The notes: generated from the letters alone by a model not told the origin. DNA of 64,000 nt from Albugo candida (GCA_040437565.1 JBDOQK010000018.1:186001-250000), one strand, 5' to 3'. Shown: positions 38,201-51,003, numbered from the stretch's first letter. Program-made: numbers and translations.

Positions 38201-41200
38201 CATTACAAAACTTGAAGCAAATAGCAAATTCGACACAAGTATGGATACTCGCGCTAATAACGATTACTCGAACAAAGCCTCCTCGAGCAAATCAACCGCT
38301 GACAGTGAAGCAAGAGAGTCTGATGTAGAAGGATCAGAGACAGCAACAAAAGCCTCCGAAAGCAGTATGGAACAAACGGTTATGGAAAAGGCGGTCAAAA
38401 GTCTTAGTGTTTGGTCCAATAAACTGACTACCATACTCAAGGAAGGCGGTGCACTGAACGCCAGCACACCCGAACGACATCTTTTGAGCCTTATCGTTGA
38501 AACTCTGGACTGGTTAGAACGTTCTAGAGGTTTCTTTCACGAGAGTCAGGTTCCAGTGCTCAAACTGGTACAACAAGGCGAGCATTTGCAAGAAGCCATT
38601 GTGGAGCTACAAGGTCGCTCACAATCGCATCGTCAACCTTCGTGTTCCTCTAGTCTGGATCTACTGTCTTTTTGCTTGTGGCCACTTCCATTTTTACAAT
38701 GTGAAGCCGACATTGTGAACGGATGGACGCGTAAAGTTGAGTCTTTTGTCGAAGAAAAATCGTGTGGTATACAAGAGGCAGAAGANNNNNNNNNNNNNNN
38801 NNNNNNNNNNNNNNNNNNNNNNNNNNNNNNNNNNNNNNNNNNNNNNNNNNNNNNNNNNNNNNNNNNNNNNNNNNNNNNNNNNNNNCACCCGAACGACATC
38901 TTTTGAGCCTTATCGTTGAAACTCTGGACTGGTTAGAACGTTCTAGAGGTTTCTTTCACGAGAGTCAGGTTCCAGTGCTCAAACTGGTACAACAAGGCGA
39001 GCATTTGCAAGAAGCCATTGTGGAGCTACAAGGTCGCTCACAATCGCATCGTCAACCTTCGTGTTCCTCTAGTCTGGATCTACTGTCTTTTTGCTTGTGG
39101 CCACTTCCATTTTTACAATGTGAAGCCGACATTGTGAACGGATGGACGCGTAAAGTTGAGTCTTTTGTCGAAGAAAAATCGTGTGGTATACAAGAGGCAG
39201 AAGATATTGTACAAGAAGGAAGACTCGTATCTCAGATTGAACCAGAATCGTTCAAGTTGTTTTCAGAAGAGATGAAAAAAATCAAATCCTGGCTCTTGAA
39301 GCTGAAAAAGCGTCTCAAGTCGTACATCACAAAGCAAATTGATCGTCTAAGTCTTCCTGTTGCCCAGCAACTGGTCGTTGATGGAATGGAGACCATTTTC
39401 GCTCTTCCAACGATTATATTCTTGAAAGAGCAAGTCAATGCCGCGCAAGATTGGGAAAAAAGACTACTGGAATCTAGAATTGAGACCGGACAAGCACAAG
39501 TCGACTATCTATCTCGCCTACTGAGTGAGTATGATTCATCGAGGTGGGTGATTGACTTGGATATGCATCGTAATGTTTTGCAGACAGCAACGGAGCGCTA
39601 CTGTATCTGTCGTCAACCATACAGCGGTTTTATGATCGGTTGTGATCACTGTGAAGATTGGTTTCATGACACCTGTATTGGTCTTTCGAAAGAACGCGCA
39701 GAGAAGATAGACCATTACACGTGTCCATCCTGCACAATCCTGCTCGAGCTCGTTCAATCACTAAATCAATTCAAAACTATGGCTTCCCACATGGTTCTGA
39801 ATGGTGATACTGACATGTTCAGAATTCAGGACGAGAAACAGTACAAAGCCGCACTTCGAAAGCTACGAAGAGAAGAGAAGGCAGCCGAACGATGTGATCT
39901 ATCATTACAAACTTGTTTAGCTCAAATAGCTCAAGTGCAAACGAAACTAGATCAAATGTCCAAGGAAGCGTATCATTCTCACTGTGTATCGTCCGAGTCA
40001 CCGGCAATCGTATCCGTTCAACCTACTTGCATGATCAAGTCAGCGCACTATGCCCCACCATCAATATCTACTCCAGGAGCATCGTTTCCTTGCAAAGTTG
40101 CAACAGCGTCAAATTCTACCGATCATAGAAAGCAACATTTCGTAATGCCTGAGAGAATTGGTGACACTAGAATGCAGAAAGATCATGAGAAATCATTGGT
40201 TCCACATAGCACAGGCGGCATGCCTGCAATGAATATCACATCATCGTCATGTATGCCAAACATTCTCTTGAATTCAGCAAGTGATCGTGCTCTTCAACCT
40301 CAAACGAAAATATTACCGGCAGCGACACCTTCTCACCACGTCCAAACCTCTTCACAATTACTTGGTCGAGATTCGATAAAGACAGCAGCCACCTCAGGTG
40401 CGATATCACACTTATTACCTCACTTTATGCCGTCGGTCGAGTCATATACACTTTCACACACGAATCCAAATCCAGGCATTAATGGACTACTGTCGGGCAT
40501 CGGACCAAATGAGAGCTTGGACCAGCGGAATTTATCTTTGAATTTGGAGTTGACCAAACTCAAAGCTCAGTATGCGGAGCTTTCAGAACAGCTACATACG
40601 AGTCGAGATCGCGTTAGGCATGCAGAAACGACGCTGAAGGACTTGGCTCAACGCCAGAAAACTCGTCAGGAATGTGCCCCGATTGCATACCAGTGGATAC
40701 ACAACGTTATCGTGCTTGTGTTGAATCAGGTCGAATTTCTATCCGCATCCATCGTTAAACGGGTCCCGTGCTCCGAGTCAGCTGACGCCTTGTCGTATTC
40801 GTTCATCCCAACCGCATATCAGCAGGCAATACAAACCGCCAAACAACAAAACATTCATGAATTTCCACAAATAGAGACGATTATCCGATTATTATTCGAG
40901 ATCGGCTGGAGTTTTGTCATGGTTTGCTTGCTTCAAAAGAGACCACACCGAAACGCGATCGTACATGCTCTCCGATTCGCAGTGCACCATAAACTCTATG
41001 GAAGCCACAAGACATGCTCTTTGTACGCCCAACTCCGTACGCTTGTCCTACGAAGCGATTTATGGATCACCAAAGTCCACAAATGTATTGAGAAATTCAA
41101 TCCCATTACCGCACAAAAGCAGGGTCGTCTACGGCAAGCTATCAACGAGTACACAAAATTACCATTGACATACGCGCAGCTGCATGAAGATCTGATTACA

Positions 41201-42007
41201 TTTTCAAAATTGGCTGAGGATGCTTTCGACGGGATGAACTCGGATTTGAGTTTGTTACAGCATGCAATAGAGGATAGAATGAAGGCGATGCCGACGCTCG
41301 GAATGCTTGGATGTAATTCAAGTGGAGGCTCGACACCATCGAAACAGCCTACTTCCTCTCGCAAGCGGTGTAATGGAAGCTCTGCATCGCCCAGACCGAA
41401 ACAAAAGCGAAAGCCTGGACNNNNNNNNNNNNNNNNNNNNNNNNNNNNNNNNNNNNNNNNNNNNNNNNNNNNNNNNNNNNNNNNNNNNNNNNNNNNNNNN
41501 NNNNNNNNNNNNNNNNNNNNAAGCGATTTATGGATCACCAAAGTCCACAAATGTATTGAGAAATTCAATCCCATTACCGCACAAAAGCAGGGTCGTCTAC
41601 GGCAAGCTATCAACGAGTACACAAAATTACCATTGACATACGCGCAGCTGCATGAAGATCTGATTACATTTTCAAAATTGGCTGAGGATGCTTTCGACGG
41701 GATGAACTCGGATTTGAGTTTGTTACAGCATGCAATAGAGGATAGAATGAAGGCGATGCCGACGCTCGGAATGCTTGGATGTAATTCAAGTGGAGGCTCG
41801 ACACCATCGAAACAGCCTACTTCCTCTCGCAAGCGGTGTAATGGAAGCTCTGCATCGCCCAGACCGAAACAAAAGCGAAAGCCTGGACCATCCGGAATAG
41901 ACCCGAATGAAGTCTCCCAACTTGCTCCTTCCACATTGTCACCAAAATTCGGCCATCAAGTAATCAATAGTCAGAATGCGTCCAAAGCTGAAGTCGCCAA
42001 ACAATAG
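35127..42007 (+). CDS. Giant ELM2 - PLU1-like - PHD chromatin protein
   Basis: One intronless frame from ATG 35127 (MLGKRNNCESAKANNAGF) to TAG 42005-42007. After removing two artefact blocks (38786-39204 and 41421-41888) it is exactly 1,998 codons. Near residues 64-200 an ELM2-like region begins with RIGRRYQAVIPEL and ends with EALALDVLHRWDYDVLDAA. From about 270 to 1,330 there are many helical repeats with the PLU-1 look (pattern LxxLExxLxxAxxWxxKV, for example LQHKILNAQSWLTKVRKL and ELGNAVRKEKDWSDRV) as in KDM5 proteins. A C4HC3 PHD finger lies at about 1,350-1,397 (YCICRQPYSGFMIGCDHC, DWFHDTC, YTCPSC), of the type that often reads H3K4me3. The tail is basic (SRKRCNGSSASPRPKQKRKP). No JmjC, JmjN or ARID domain is seen, so it is probably a scaffold or reader, not a demethylase. 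Confidence 0.85.
38467..39204. repeat. Unmerged contig overlap around gap 38786-38885 (inside ELM2-PHD gene)
   Basis: The 319 bases 38467-38785 recur as 38886-39204. Dropping the gap and one copy (419 bases) joins the two halves of the long open frame in phase. Confidence 0.95.
41053..41888. repeat. Unmerged contig overlap around gap 41421-41520 (inside ELM2-PHD gene)
   Basis: The 368 bases 41053-41420 recur as 41521-41888. The segment encodes LWITKVHKCIEKFNPITA and following residues, so the protein would appear to contain a false internal repeat if uncorrected. Confidence 0.95.
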
Positions 42008-42164
42008 CATCAATTTTTGTATCGGTANNNNNNNNNNNNNNNNNNNNNNNNNNNNNNNNNNNNNNNNNNNNNNNNNNNNNNNNNNNNNNNNNNNNNNNNN
42101 NNNNNNNNNNNNNNNNNNNNNNNNNNNAAGTCGCCAAACAATAGCATCAATTTTTGTATCGGTA
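41991..42164. repeat. Unmerged contig overlap around gap 42028-42127
   Basis: The 37 bases 41991-42027 recur as 42128-42164. They include the stop codon of the ELM2-PHD gene and its first 3' bases. Confidence 0.9.
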
Positions 42165-42251
42165 TATAAATAAATATGCAAATTCGTTAGGAGCTCAAAG
42201 AATTCGAAATTGGATCTTTTTCACGAACGTGCGCGTTCAATGGCATAAAAA

Positions 42252-45200
42252 ATGTCGGAATCGGATTCCGAGGCATCGTTTGATACGGAAGGAATGGATT
42301 CCGATCCAACACACCTCAGCAGCTCTATAGTGGAAGCTTTTCTGGTCAGCGGAAAAGGACTTCGCAGATTCAGTCTTAATCGACTCATTGGTCTGCAATT
42401 TGTGGACATTTCCGATAATATGATTTATGATCTTTCAGCATTACGTCACGCTGCAAAGTCTCTGCGATTTCTTGACGTGTCGAAAAATCTGCTTCATTCG
42501 CTACCACATTGGAGCTTTTGGGTTGAATTCGAGTACCTTGAGACTATTTTGCTCACAAAGAATCGTCTTAGTGCGTGGGAAGCCATAAGCGGTCTCAAAG
42601 CACTTTGCAGTCAACGTGGGAAAAAAAACTCACTTTTGTTGCGATGGCTCGAAGTCGACGAAAATCCTCTGACGCAACTGCCGAATTCCCGTCGAGTTAT
42701 CGTGTTTGAGCTACATACTCTTTACGCGCTCAATGGTGTCGTGGTAAGCGATTTGGATCGTTTGGATAAGGAAGGTAATGTCGCTCCGATTGAATTCTTG
42801 AGCTTGCTGAGATTCTTTAATGGTACATGCAGCATTTATGTATGGAAAACTCTTGGCGAATTCTCCACCACGTTCCATTCGCTACCTCTATCATGAATTA
42901 CGAAAGGCGATCACAGCTGGGGAATTTGAGCTTGGAATGATTAGTGTGATACAAAACAAATTACAGAGAGAATGTAGACGAAGTTCTCCCAGTATCACCA
43001 TTCAGCGTGCAATTCGCGGCTTTATTTTTCTTCGTTCTGTTACGAATTACGTGGATAATATGCGACGTCGTGCTATCTGTGTACAGCGATATACTCGCGG
43101 ATTCCTATTTCGAAAGAAACTGAAGGCTGATCTTACACACATTGTTGGCTCCATTCATAAGAAGCCGGAATTATTGCACGATCGATGGGAGGGAGGAACA
43201 TTTGATATATATATCGCACGCTGTGGATTTCGCAGATTACTACCCGGTTTACGCAGCTGGTGCCGTCGGGCTCATATGAAGAGACGAGCGAAGGCCATTC
43301 AAGCGATACAAAATTGGTGTGCTCGATGGTATAAAAGATATCACGTGGATGCAGATGAGCAGAGACATGTGTATGATGGCAATCTACGCATTTACTACCC
43401 ATCGTCATTCCATTCAATAGTTGTGAAGATAGCAATGATTGCTGCTCGTCAGGATACCATCTTAACGACATTGACGGAAGAGGAGCGTGTAAGGTTTATA
43501 ACCAGCCGCTTTCTATCTTCGGATATTCGCGTCCTTCGAAATACCACTTCGTTTGTGCGTACAAGAGTTGATGATCAAGTCCGGTTGCGGGCTCTGAATG
43601 CTCTTCTGCTGCGCAGATTTCGCGCAGACAGAACCCTCGAGTTTGAATTACTTGAACAAGAAATCAACATCGTCCAGCGCGACTCGGAGCTCGTGCGCAA
43701 GATTATAAGCGAGCACAAAATATATGGGAACGATGGAAGTACAGATGAGCACGACAAAGTGAGCCTACACACCAAACAACAACAAGCCAGTACGCAAAAA
43801 TACTTGCAGGCGGTAATTGAGAAATTAAAATGTTTGTCGAAGAAATCTGAAGACACATTTATCACGTCAGCGATATACATTGCGCAACCGATCAAACCGG
43901 ATGATACATGCGAAGGAGACCACAAGGAATTGTGCAGCTCAGCTAGAAATGGATGCAGCAGCACGTATTCAAAATTGAAGGTGTTCATTGCGTGGAACGA
44001 GGAAATGTACAAAGTGATGGTAAGCTCTTTTAGAGCAAGAATATTAATGGCACAATCTCGGAATTTAGCGGTTTTACTGTTCGCCAGATCGATATATCGT
44101 CACTGTGCTGCGATAGCAATACAAGCCAGCTGGAAAGCTTCCCTCTCTTCCCGTGCTTATCAATTGAGACGACGCATACGGAGCATATACTTTATTCAGA
44201 AATGGTGGAAATTCCAAGTTGGTCTGAAGCGAAGACTTGCTTATGTCAGAGACTGCGTATTACTCTATCACAGTATACAATCTCGGCACTTGTATATGGA
44301 AGCTTCATTGTTTTCTTCACTAGTAGATTCCCGAGCTTGGGATCGCATCGTAGCTGTCCAGCCAAAATTCCCACAGAAATCAGTTTCTTACACAATCTCA
44401 GAAAGAGGGAATGTCTTGTTACGGAATAATTGCACAGCCGATAAAAATTCACAGCAACCCGTGTTTCAATTACGAACCTCCTTACCAGCGTCTCTTACAA
44501 CTGCTTGGCAATACGATGCAGAAGCAGTAGAGGCTAGTACCATATCAGAAATCCTGACAGCGCATGTGAAGGCCGTTCGCGTGAATTTACGACAGGAAGT
44601 GACACAGGAAATTCATCTACTTTACGAGGTCGATGATTTTCAACACAAAAACTTCAGTTTCGATCTTGATATACAGCATCTTTCTACTTTATCACTAGCC
44701 GAACAATTAACGTACATGTCGTCAGAAGCAATGCAGTTAGCTGCTCATCTAATGCGCCACCACCAATTGGTACCTGATTATAAGGTGCTTCCACCGTCCA
44801 GTACGCCATTTTCGTTCGTACGACTCACATTTACGTCAACGCAAGAAGCTCGTCATCGTGCGCTACTTCTCTTAGCCGAGACTTACAATTTCGGTCAGAA
44901 AACTTATGCTCGTCTCTATTCAATAATGTCACTTGTTGTTTATGGTGTCGTTCGGGATTCATCTCACAAGAGCCAAGTGGGTCGTTATGGGGAGATGTGG
45001 CGTAAGCTCAATGAACTTGTACCGATTGAGTTTCCATCAAAGTGGTGGCTTGATGTTTATCCAAAGTTAACACAATCAGTCCGGCCTTTATCTGGCAACT
45101 TGTACCATCGAAATCTACCACTTGAACCAAATATCACACGGCAGCTGCAGCGGCTGTATCGTAAGAGATTTCATCACTGCCTTCCGACAGAAAAGTTAAT

Positions 45201-45957
45201 TTCTAGCTCTAATGAAAATGTGCGCTCCATTAAACCTTGGGGTCATTTATGCTCAGACCAAGTTCCCAAAGGCAAGCATACTGTTGATTTAAAGAAGGAT
45301 AAACACTGCGCGTCACCAATCAAAAGTAGAAGTCGACACGAGATACTTTGCTCTACGTTTCATGCAAAGTCATCAAAAGGTGATCAGCGACCAAAACGTC
45401 CGCAAGCTGAGCCTGGAGATAAGACTCGCATGATGTCTTCTTTTCGCGTGGAAAGAGATCGCGCAATGATTGCGCTCGTCGCAGATGAAACAATCATACA
45501 GTCCGAAAAAGCTGCTGAAGCTGCTGCGACCAAACTCGAGATACAAATAAAGCTGCAGAAAGCTGTTTATGAGCGTCAGCAAGAACGTTTAATCATATGC
45601 GATCGAATAGAGCATCATAAGAATGATGTGCAATGCGCAAAGCTAGTCAAACAATTCGAATCGACATTTACGAGTCAGATTGGAGCTGTGGCCAGACTTT
45701 CCACGCAGCAGAAGAAAAAAGAGCGAATAAAAAAAGAGGACGAGACACGAGTTGCGCTAAGGGTACAACGCAGTCAGCAAAAATCATCACGAGATTCGCG
45801 GCGCAAAGATGCAATCAACCATCTACTGATGCAGAAGCGGAGATCAAAAATTGACACAACCAAAGATCATATGTATGCTTACAAATTACAGCCATTAGAT
45901 GACCTTCAAGGTATAATACCGCGCGACGATAGCGCCGACATGTTGCCAGCACTTTGA
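42252..45957 (+). CDS. Leucine-rich repeat and IQ-motif protein
   Basis: Two exons, 42252-42774 and 42833-45957, joined by a 58-bp intron (42775-42832, GTAATG...TGCAG, phase 1), give 1,215 residues from MSESDSEASFDTEGMDSD. The N-terminus has leucine-rich repeats (LQFVDISDNMIYDL, LRFLDVSKNLLHSL, LETILLTKNRLSAW) closed by an LRR cap (LYALNGVVVSDLDR). IQ-like segments follow: SITIQRAIRGFIFLR, AICVQRYTRGFLFRKK, AIAIQASWKASLSSRAYQ, SIYFIQKWWKFQVGLKRR. The C-terminus is a highly charged coiled coil. LRR-IQ proteins are often ciliary or centrosomal. The apparent frameshift near 42,820 disappears when this intron is removed. Function is otherwise unknown. Confidence 0.8.
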
Positions 45958-47450
45958 GATAAGTGAAGGTGATCTGTGACAATTCATAAAGAGGTGCAGG
46001 ACCAATAAGAAAAGCGTCAATGGCTTCGTTTGGCCACGATATCTGTGTTCGCTATCTCTTGACATACTTCACGATTGAAGGTCAAGAATGCTGCACGAGC
46101 TGTTGAGAATAAAGATTGCATTCTTCTGGATACTGAAGTCGTGCATTAGATCCCAGAACTTGAATTGGGATCAGACTTTGCATAGCCTGAGGAGAAAACC
46201 TACGTTTTTTCAAAAGCCAGGCGTTTGGTAGCCATGGGTAATTATCACTTGTCTTGATCATCTGAGAATTCCGCTAAAAGGCCATTTTTTGCGCTGCACA
46301 ATAATGTGGTCCTGCTCTATCCAGACACGGCGGTAAAACACTCCAATATACGAGTCAGAAAGATGTTACTCTGCTCCATAGGATATATCTACTGAGTTTT
46401 TGAACTATCGCAATTCTATTATGGAATTTCCTTCCTGTGGATGTCATTTTATATGGTATTTTCCTATGCTGAAGGACATCATCTCACTAGGATTGATATC
46501 ACGGACTGAACATTGCCTAAATGATGTGAGAACAGAATACCTTGCTTTTCTTTCAGATGACACATTCAAAGAGAGTCTCCTTCGAAACCAACAACAGCAT
46601 AATGCATACCTAGAATGTCAGCGTATCACTCCTTTATCAAACATCCTGGACAAAGCAATCTTGGCGTTATGGTTGACAACAGGTAGTGATAGACGATTTG
46701 AAATCCCTAGGTGAGTTTATCATCAACTGCTAGACTACCGGATGAGAAAGCTTTTCTGAATAGTTGTATGCATGATCGTCTTGGAAAACGTATGATCTGC
46801 CACACGATAAAGCCGGTATATGTAGAAACTGAACGAAGACGATGTTCATACACCCAGAAGCGAAAGGTATCCGACTATACGCATTTACAGGGAATTTAGC
46901 ATGATCTAATGATGGAGAAAGGCCTTTTATAAATCATCAATCCAATTTTTTTTCGTATAAAACCAAAAAGATCTTGAAATAAGTCATAGATTGTACGTTG
47001 TTGTTTAGCGTTTTAGAAAAAAATCCCAGGCGATGAAATGTTCGAAGAATTCATCGCAGAATAAAAGAGCTTCATTTAGCTAATCTACAGACGCAAAGTA
47101 TTTGCTACTAAATTATATCAAAAGTCTAACATTCAATAGTGATCAGAATAAAAAATAAAAATCGTAGGCGCCATGGCCTGGGTTGTTGATAGCTTCAATG
47201 TATCGCGGTATATATCGCTTCCACCCTGCACGAATTCAAGGCAATGCCTTCCTATCGTTCTCTACCATTATCCTGATTGAAGGCAATGACAAAATGGAAG
47301 TACATTTTGTTAGGATCGTGCTTCAGCAGAGATACCTTGTACACTTAAGGGTCACACATAGAACGTGAACAAGTTCGTTTGCTGATCCAAAATAAAAAGT
47401 CTGCTAGACAGATAGTGCTAGTGATGATGAGCCTGCCTGCAAAACTTCAT
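45958..47450. other. Intergenic stretch with one possible small frame
   Basis: About 1.5 kb between the LRR-IQ and CLC genes. The only notable signal is an ATG-started frame at 46421-46714 (97 residues, MEFPSCGCHFIWYFPMLKDI), which stays open and protein-like and is followed by a further open stretch to 46899. No domain is recognised, so I do not call it a gene with confidence. Nothing else was seen. Confidence 0.3.
46421..46714 (+). CDS. Possible small hypothetical protein
   Basis: A 97-residue frame beginning with ATG at 46421 and ending TGA at 46712-46714. It contains LNDVRTEYLAFLSDDTFKES and NILDKAILALWLTT, which look amphipathic. A GTGAGT at 46710 overlaps the stop, so the frame could instead be the first exon of a longer gene continuing toward 46899. 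I recognise no family and see no supporting neighbour. Confidence 0.25.
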   Translation: MEFPSCGCHFIWYFPMLKDIISLGLISRTEHCLNDVRTEYLAFLSDDTFKESLLRNQQQHNAYLECQRITPLSNILDKAILALWLTTGSDRRFEIPR

Positions 47451-48882
47451 ATGAAATGATCTCTTGAGCCAGAATGATCATCTATAATTCTGTTACAAAA
47501 ATAATGTAACGATCACGCTGATCGGACGCACCGTTTAATCAATTGTGACGGACTCTCCGTTGGTGGAATACTCTGGCGTCGCATCTAACTCAGTTGAACT
47601 TCTGGCACGATGCCTGGAAGCTATGGTCTGCTGTTTTCACCTTCTACTTACCATTTCAAAGTTACAATCTTATCAAATCGCTTCTAGACACGTGGAAAGT
47701 GGCCAAGTCTCCCGAACATTTTGAACGTCTTCTTCATGGCGATCGTCGAGTTGTCGAGGCAACAGTGCGTCAGATGTGCACAAGCATCCTTCGTCTATGT
47801 AAGAACTTGCCGCATTCACCCATCATCTGGCTCTATTTGATCATACTTGGCTCTATATCGGCACTTTTCGGGTAACATATTGTCATAGCCGCTATTTACA
47901 ATCGAGCTTACATATTCCATTCCCGCAGACTTTTGATTGACAGTTGGGTAGGAACGATGATGAAATGGAGACGTTCTGTTGTCGATTGGGCGGGGGATGA
48001 TACGCTTTTTGGTTATATTGTCTGGACAACTTGGATTGTAGGACTGCCCCTTATCGCAACAAGCTGTGGACATTATATAAGCGTATTCTCTGACGGCTCG
48101 GGAATTCCGCGCATGCNNNNNNNNNNNNNNNNNNNNNNNNNNNNNNNNNNNNNNNNNNNNNNNNNNNNNNNNNNNNNNNNNNNNNNNNNNNNNNNNNNNN
48201 NNNNNNNNNNNNNNNNATGAAATGATCTCTTGAGCCAGAATGATCATCTATAATTCTGTTACAAAAATAATGTAACGATCACGCTGATCGGACGCACCGT
48301 TTAATCAATTGTGACGGACTCTCCGTTGGTGGAATACTCTGGCGTCGCATCTAACTCAGTTGAACTTCTGGCACGATGCCTGGAAGCTATGGTCTGCTGT
48401 TTTCACCTTCTACTTACCATTTCAAAGTTACAATCTTATCAAATCGCTTCTAGACACGTGGAAAGTGGCCAAGTCTCCCGAACATTTTGAACGTCTTCTT
48501 CATGGCGATCGTCGAGTTGTCGAGGCAACAGTGCGTCAGATGTGCACAAGCATCCTTCGTCTATGTAAGAACTTGCCGCATTCACCCATCATCTGGCTCT
48601 ATTTGATCATACTTGGCTCTATATCGGCACTTTTCGGGTAACATATTGTCATAGCCGCTATTTACAATCGAGCTTACATATTCCATTCCCGCAGACTTTT
48701 GATTGACAGTTGGGTAGGAACGATGATGAAATGGAGACGTTCTGTTGTCGATTGGGCGGGGGATGATACGCTTTTTGGTTATATTGTCTGGACAACTTGG
48801 ATTGTAGGACTGCCCCTTATCGCAACAAGCTGTGGACATTATATAAGCGTATTCTCTGACGGCTCGGGAATTCCGCGCATGC
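47451..48882. repeat. Unmerged contig overlap around gap 48117-48216 (5' part of CLC)
   Basis: The 666 bases 47451-48116 recur as 48217-48882, the longest overlap in the window. The complete CLC gene uses the right-hand copy; the left-hand copy (47594-48116) is the same first two exons and should not be counted as a separate gene. Confidence 0.95.
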
Positions 48883-51003
48883 GAGCCATTTTCGCTGGAG
48901 TTTATCAGAATCCGTATGACGTTCTGGGTTTCCGCACACTTGTTGCGAAATCTTTAGGAACCATCCTTGGCTCAGCTTCAGGCCTATCCGTAGGACGTGC
49001 TGGACCATATGCCCACGTAGTCGCTTGTATAGGGTTTATGATGAGCAAAATGAGTTTATTTCAACGTCCTTACTTCGGTCCAGAAAACTTTTCTTATCTA
49101 CGAGCAGGTTTGAGAATATTTTCCTACTCGTTGTTTGCTTGGAAAAGTCATATTAAATATTTTGTAGCGGTTGCATGTGGTACAACTGCAAGCTTTGGCT
49201 CGCCTTTAGGGGGACTTTTATACAGTATTGAGGTCACTGCTCGACATTACGAGATTAAAAATCTATGGGAAGGTGTCATCAGTGCCTCGTTTTGTATTTT
49301 GGTTTTCAAAATCGTCACTTTCTTGAAGCATGATGTTTTATTTGAGCGTACAACGTTCAACGGTTTTGACATGGACTGGGATATCATTGCGTTCGTGCTC
49401 CTTGGAGCTCTTACTGGAGTGCGTTGTAAACTTTATGATTACATCACGTCCTAACTCACCTTGACATCCGTCATGTACAGCTAGGTGCAGGTATCTTTTG
49501 TAAGCTGGCGCAGTTATTGCATTGGACTCAACTTGTAATCCTTCGGCGATTGAATCTGCAAAAGCCTAGCATACAGAGACGATTGCTACATATTCTAAGC
49601 ATCAGCATTACGACAGCACTTATCACCTACCCAGTGAAAATAATGCGTCTTTCAGATCGCGCAATTGTGAATGAAGTTTTTAGGGATCAAAGTCTTAGTT
49701 TGAACCAGTGGACGCAAGTCTCCGAATTTCCAACAGTGACTTTATTTGTATACATTTGTCTGAAGTTCGTCATCAGCATTTTACCATGTGGCTCACCTTT
49801 GTCAATTGGAGTTTTTGGACCGTTGTTTACCATTGGTGCAGCAATTGGGCGACTTTATGGTGAAACGTTGATGAAGTACTGGAAACCATCGCAGTCTCCA
49901 GCCACATATGCAGTCGTCGGTGCTGCTTGTTTTGCGTCCTCTGCAACGCAAACAGTGTCGACTTCTGTCATATTTTTCGAGCTAACTGGGCAATTAAGTC
50001 ATATGGTACCCGTAATGATTGCTTCTGTTGTCGCATACTTTGTCAGCGGGGTCATCGCACCGTCCATTTATGACATATTGGCGGAATGGGCTGGCTTGCA
50101 CGCCGTTTGTTACGATTTCAATGAGCACATTATGAATCAAAAATACGCAGAAAACAACATGATTTCAGTAACTACGGCTTTCACTAGAGAAACGACGTAC
50201 ACGCAAGCCTTGCAAGCTTTGGTATGATATGAAGTTACTCAATTTCTTATGACGCAGTACTTGTCGTGTTGTGATTATTCTTTTCGTATAGAGCACATAC
50301 AAGTCAGAAGAGTATTTTCCAATTGTAAATGACCCTGAGAATTACCAGCTGATTGTAAGTCAACGCTTTACCATGTTTTGAGTGGCTTTGATAGCTTTAA
50401 TTTTATTAATTGGCAGGGTTGTATCCGTCGTTTTGATCTGGAGGTCGCGATTGCTCGTTTCCATGCCATTCACAATCATCAGGTTATTGATGTTTCCATC
50501 GGAAGATACCCACAATGTCCTTATAATTTTTGCTGTCAAATTTTAGATACCGACCAGCACACATCCGAGCGTTTCCGCCAAGATTTTAAAACTCGTATCC
50601 GCAACACTGGATTTTGATAAGAGAAGAACAGCTATTGTTGATGACATATCGCTGCTAAATATGCCGCAGAATAATGGTAAAGAAGACTCCATGACAACTC
50701 AAAATCCTGTAGGCATATCGAAATTCTTTTTTATCATCTGTAATACTGATAAAGCTTCACAAACAGCTCCAATTCGGTCCACCATTTGCACCCTATACAT
50801 ACACGTCTGTGCCTGTGGAGAGTTATCCACCTCAGGTTGGTGAAGACGTGAACCTTAATAGAGTGCATAAACTCGCAGCGATCTATATGTGGACACAAGT
50901 TTACGTCGTCAAACATGGTCGACTCCTCGGTGTTATCAATTTAGAAAGTTCACTGGGCAAGCTCAAGCGAGAAGAAGTCCCCATTACTTTTGGTCTCGAT
51001 TGA
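48321..51003 (+). CDS. CLC-family chloride channel with C-terminal CBS domains
   Basis: Exons: about 48321-48637, 48695-49418, 49481-50221, 50292-50354, 50417-50482, 50547-50708 and 50755-51003, with introns of about 46-70 bp; all junctions I can test stay in phase. The start is unresolved: open sequence continues upstream of LNFWHDAWKLWSAVF without an ATG. Selectivity motifs are GSGIPRMRAIF, GRAGPYAHVV and GVFGPLFTIGAAIGRLYGE. The segment GGLLYSIEVTARHYEIKNLW resembles animal channel-type CLCs. The CBS pair is visible (EEYFPIVNDPENYQLIGCIR and LAAIYMWTQVYVVKHGRLLG). The external gating glutamate (GKEGP in most CLCs) is alanine and the inner proton glutamate position is valine, pointing to a channel, not an H+/Cl- exchanger. 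Confidence 0.9.

Noticed and set aside
40996-41934. A long minus-strand frame with an apparent internal protein duplication
   Set aside because: It is the antisense of the ELM2-PHD gene, and the duplication is the contig overlap around 41421-41520.
47594-48116. A second CLC gene copy upstream of the full one
   Set aside because: It is base-for-base the same as 48360-48882 and ends exactly at a 100-N gap, as at the other gaps; it is a contig-overlap artefact.
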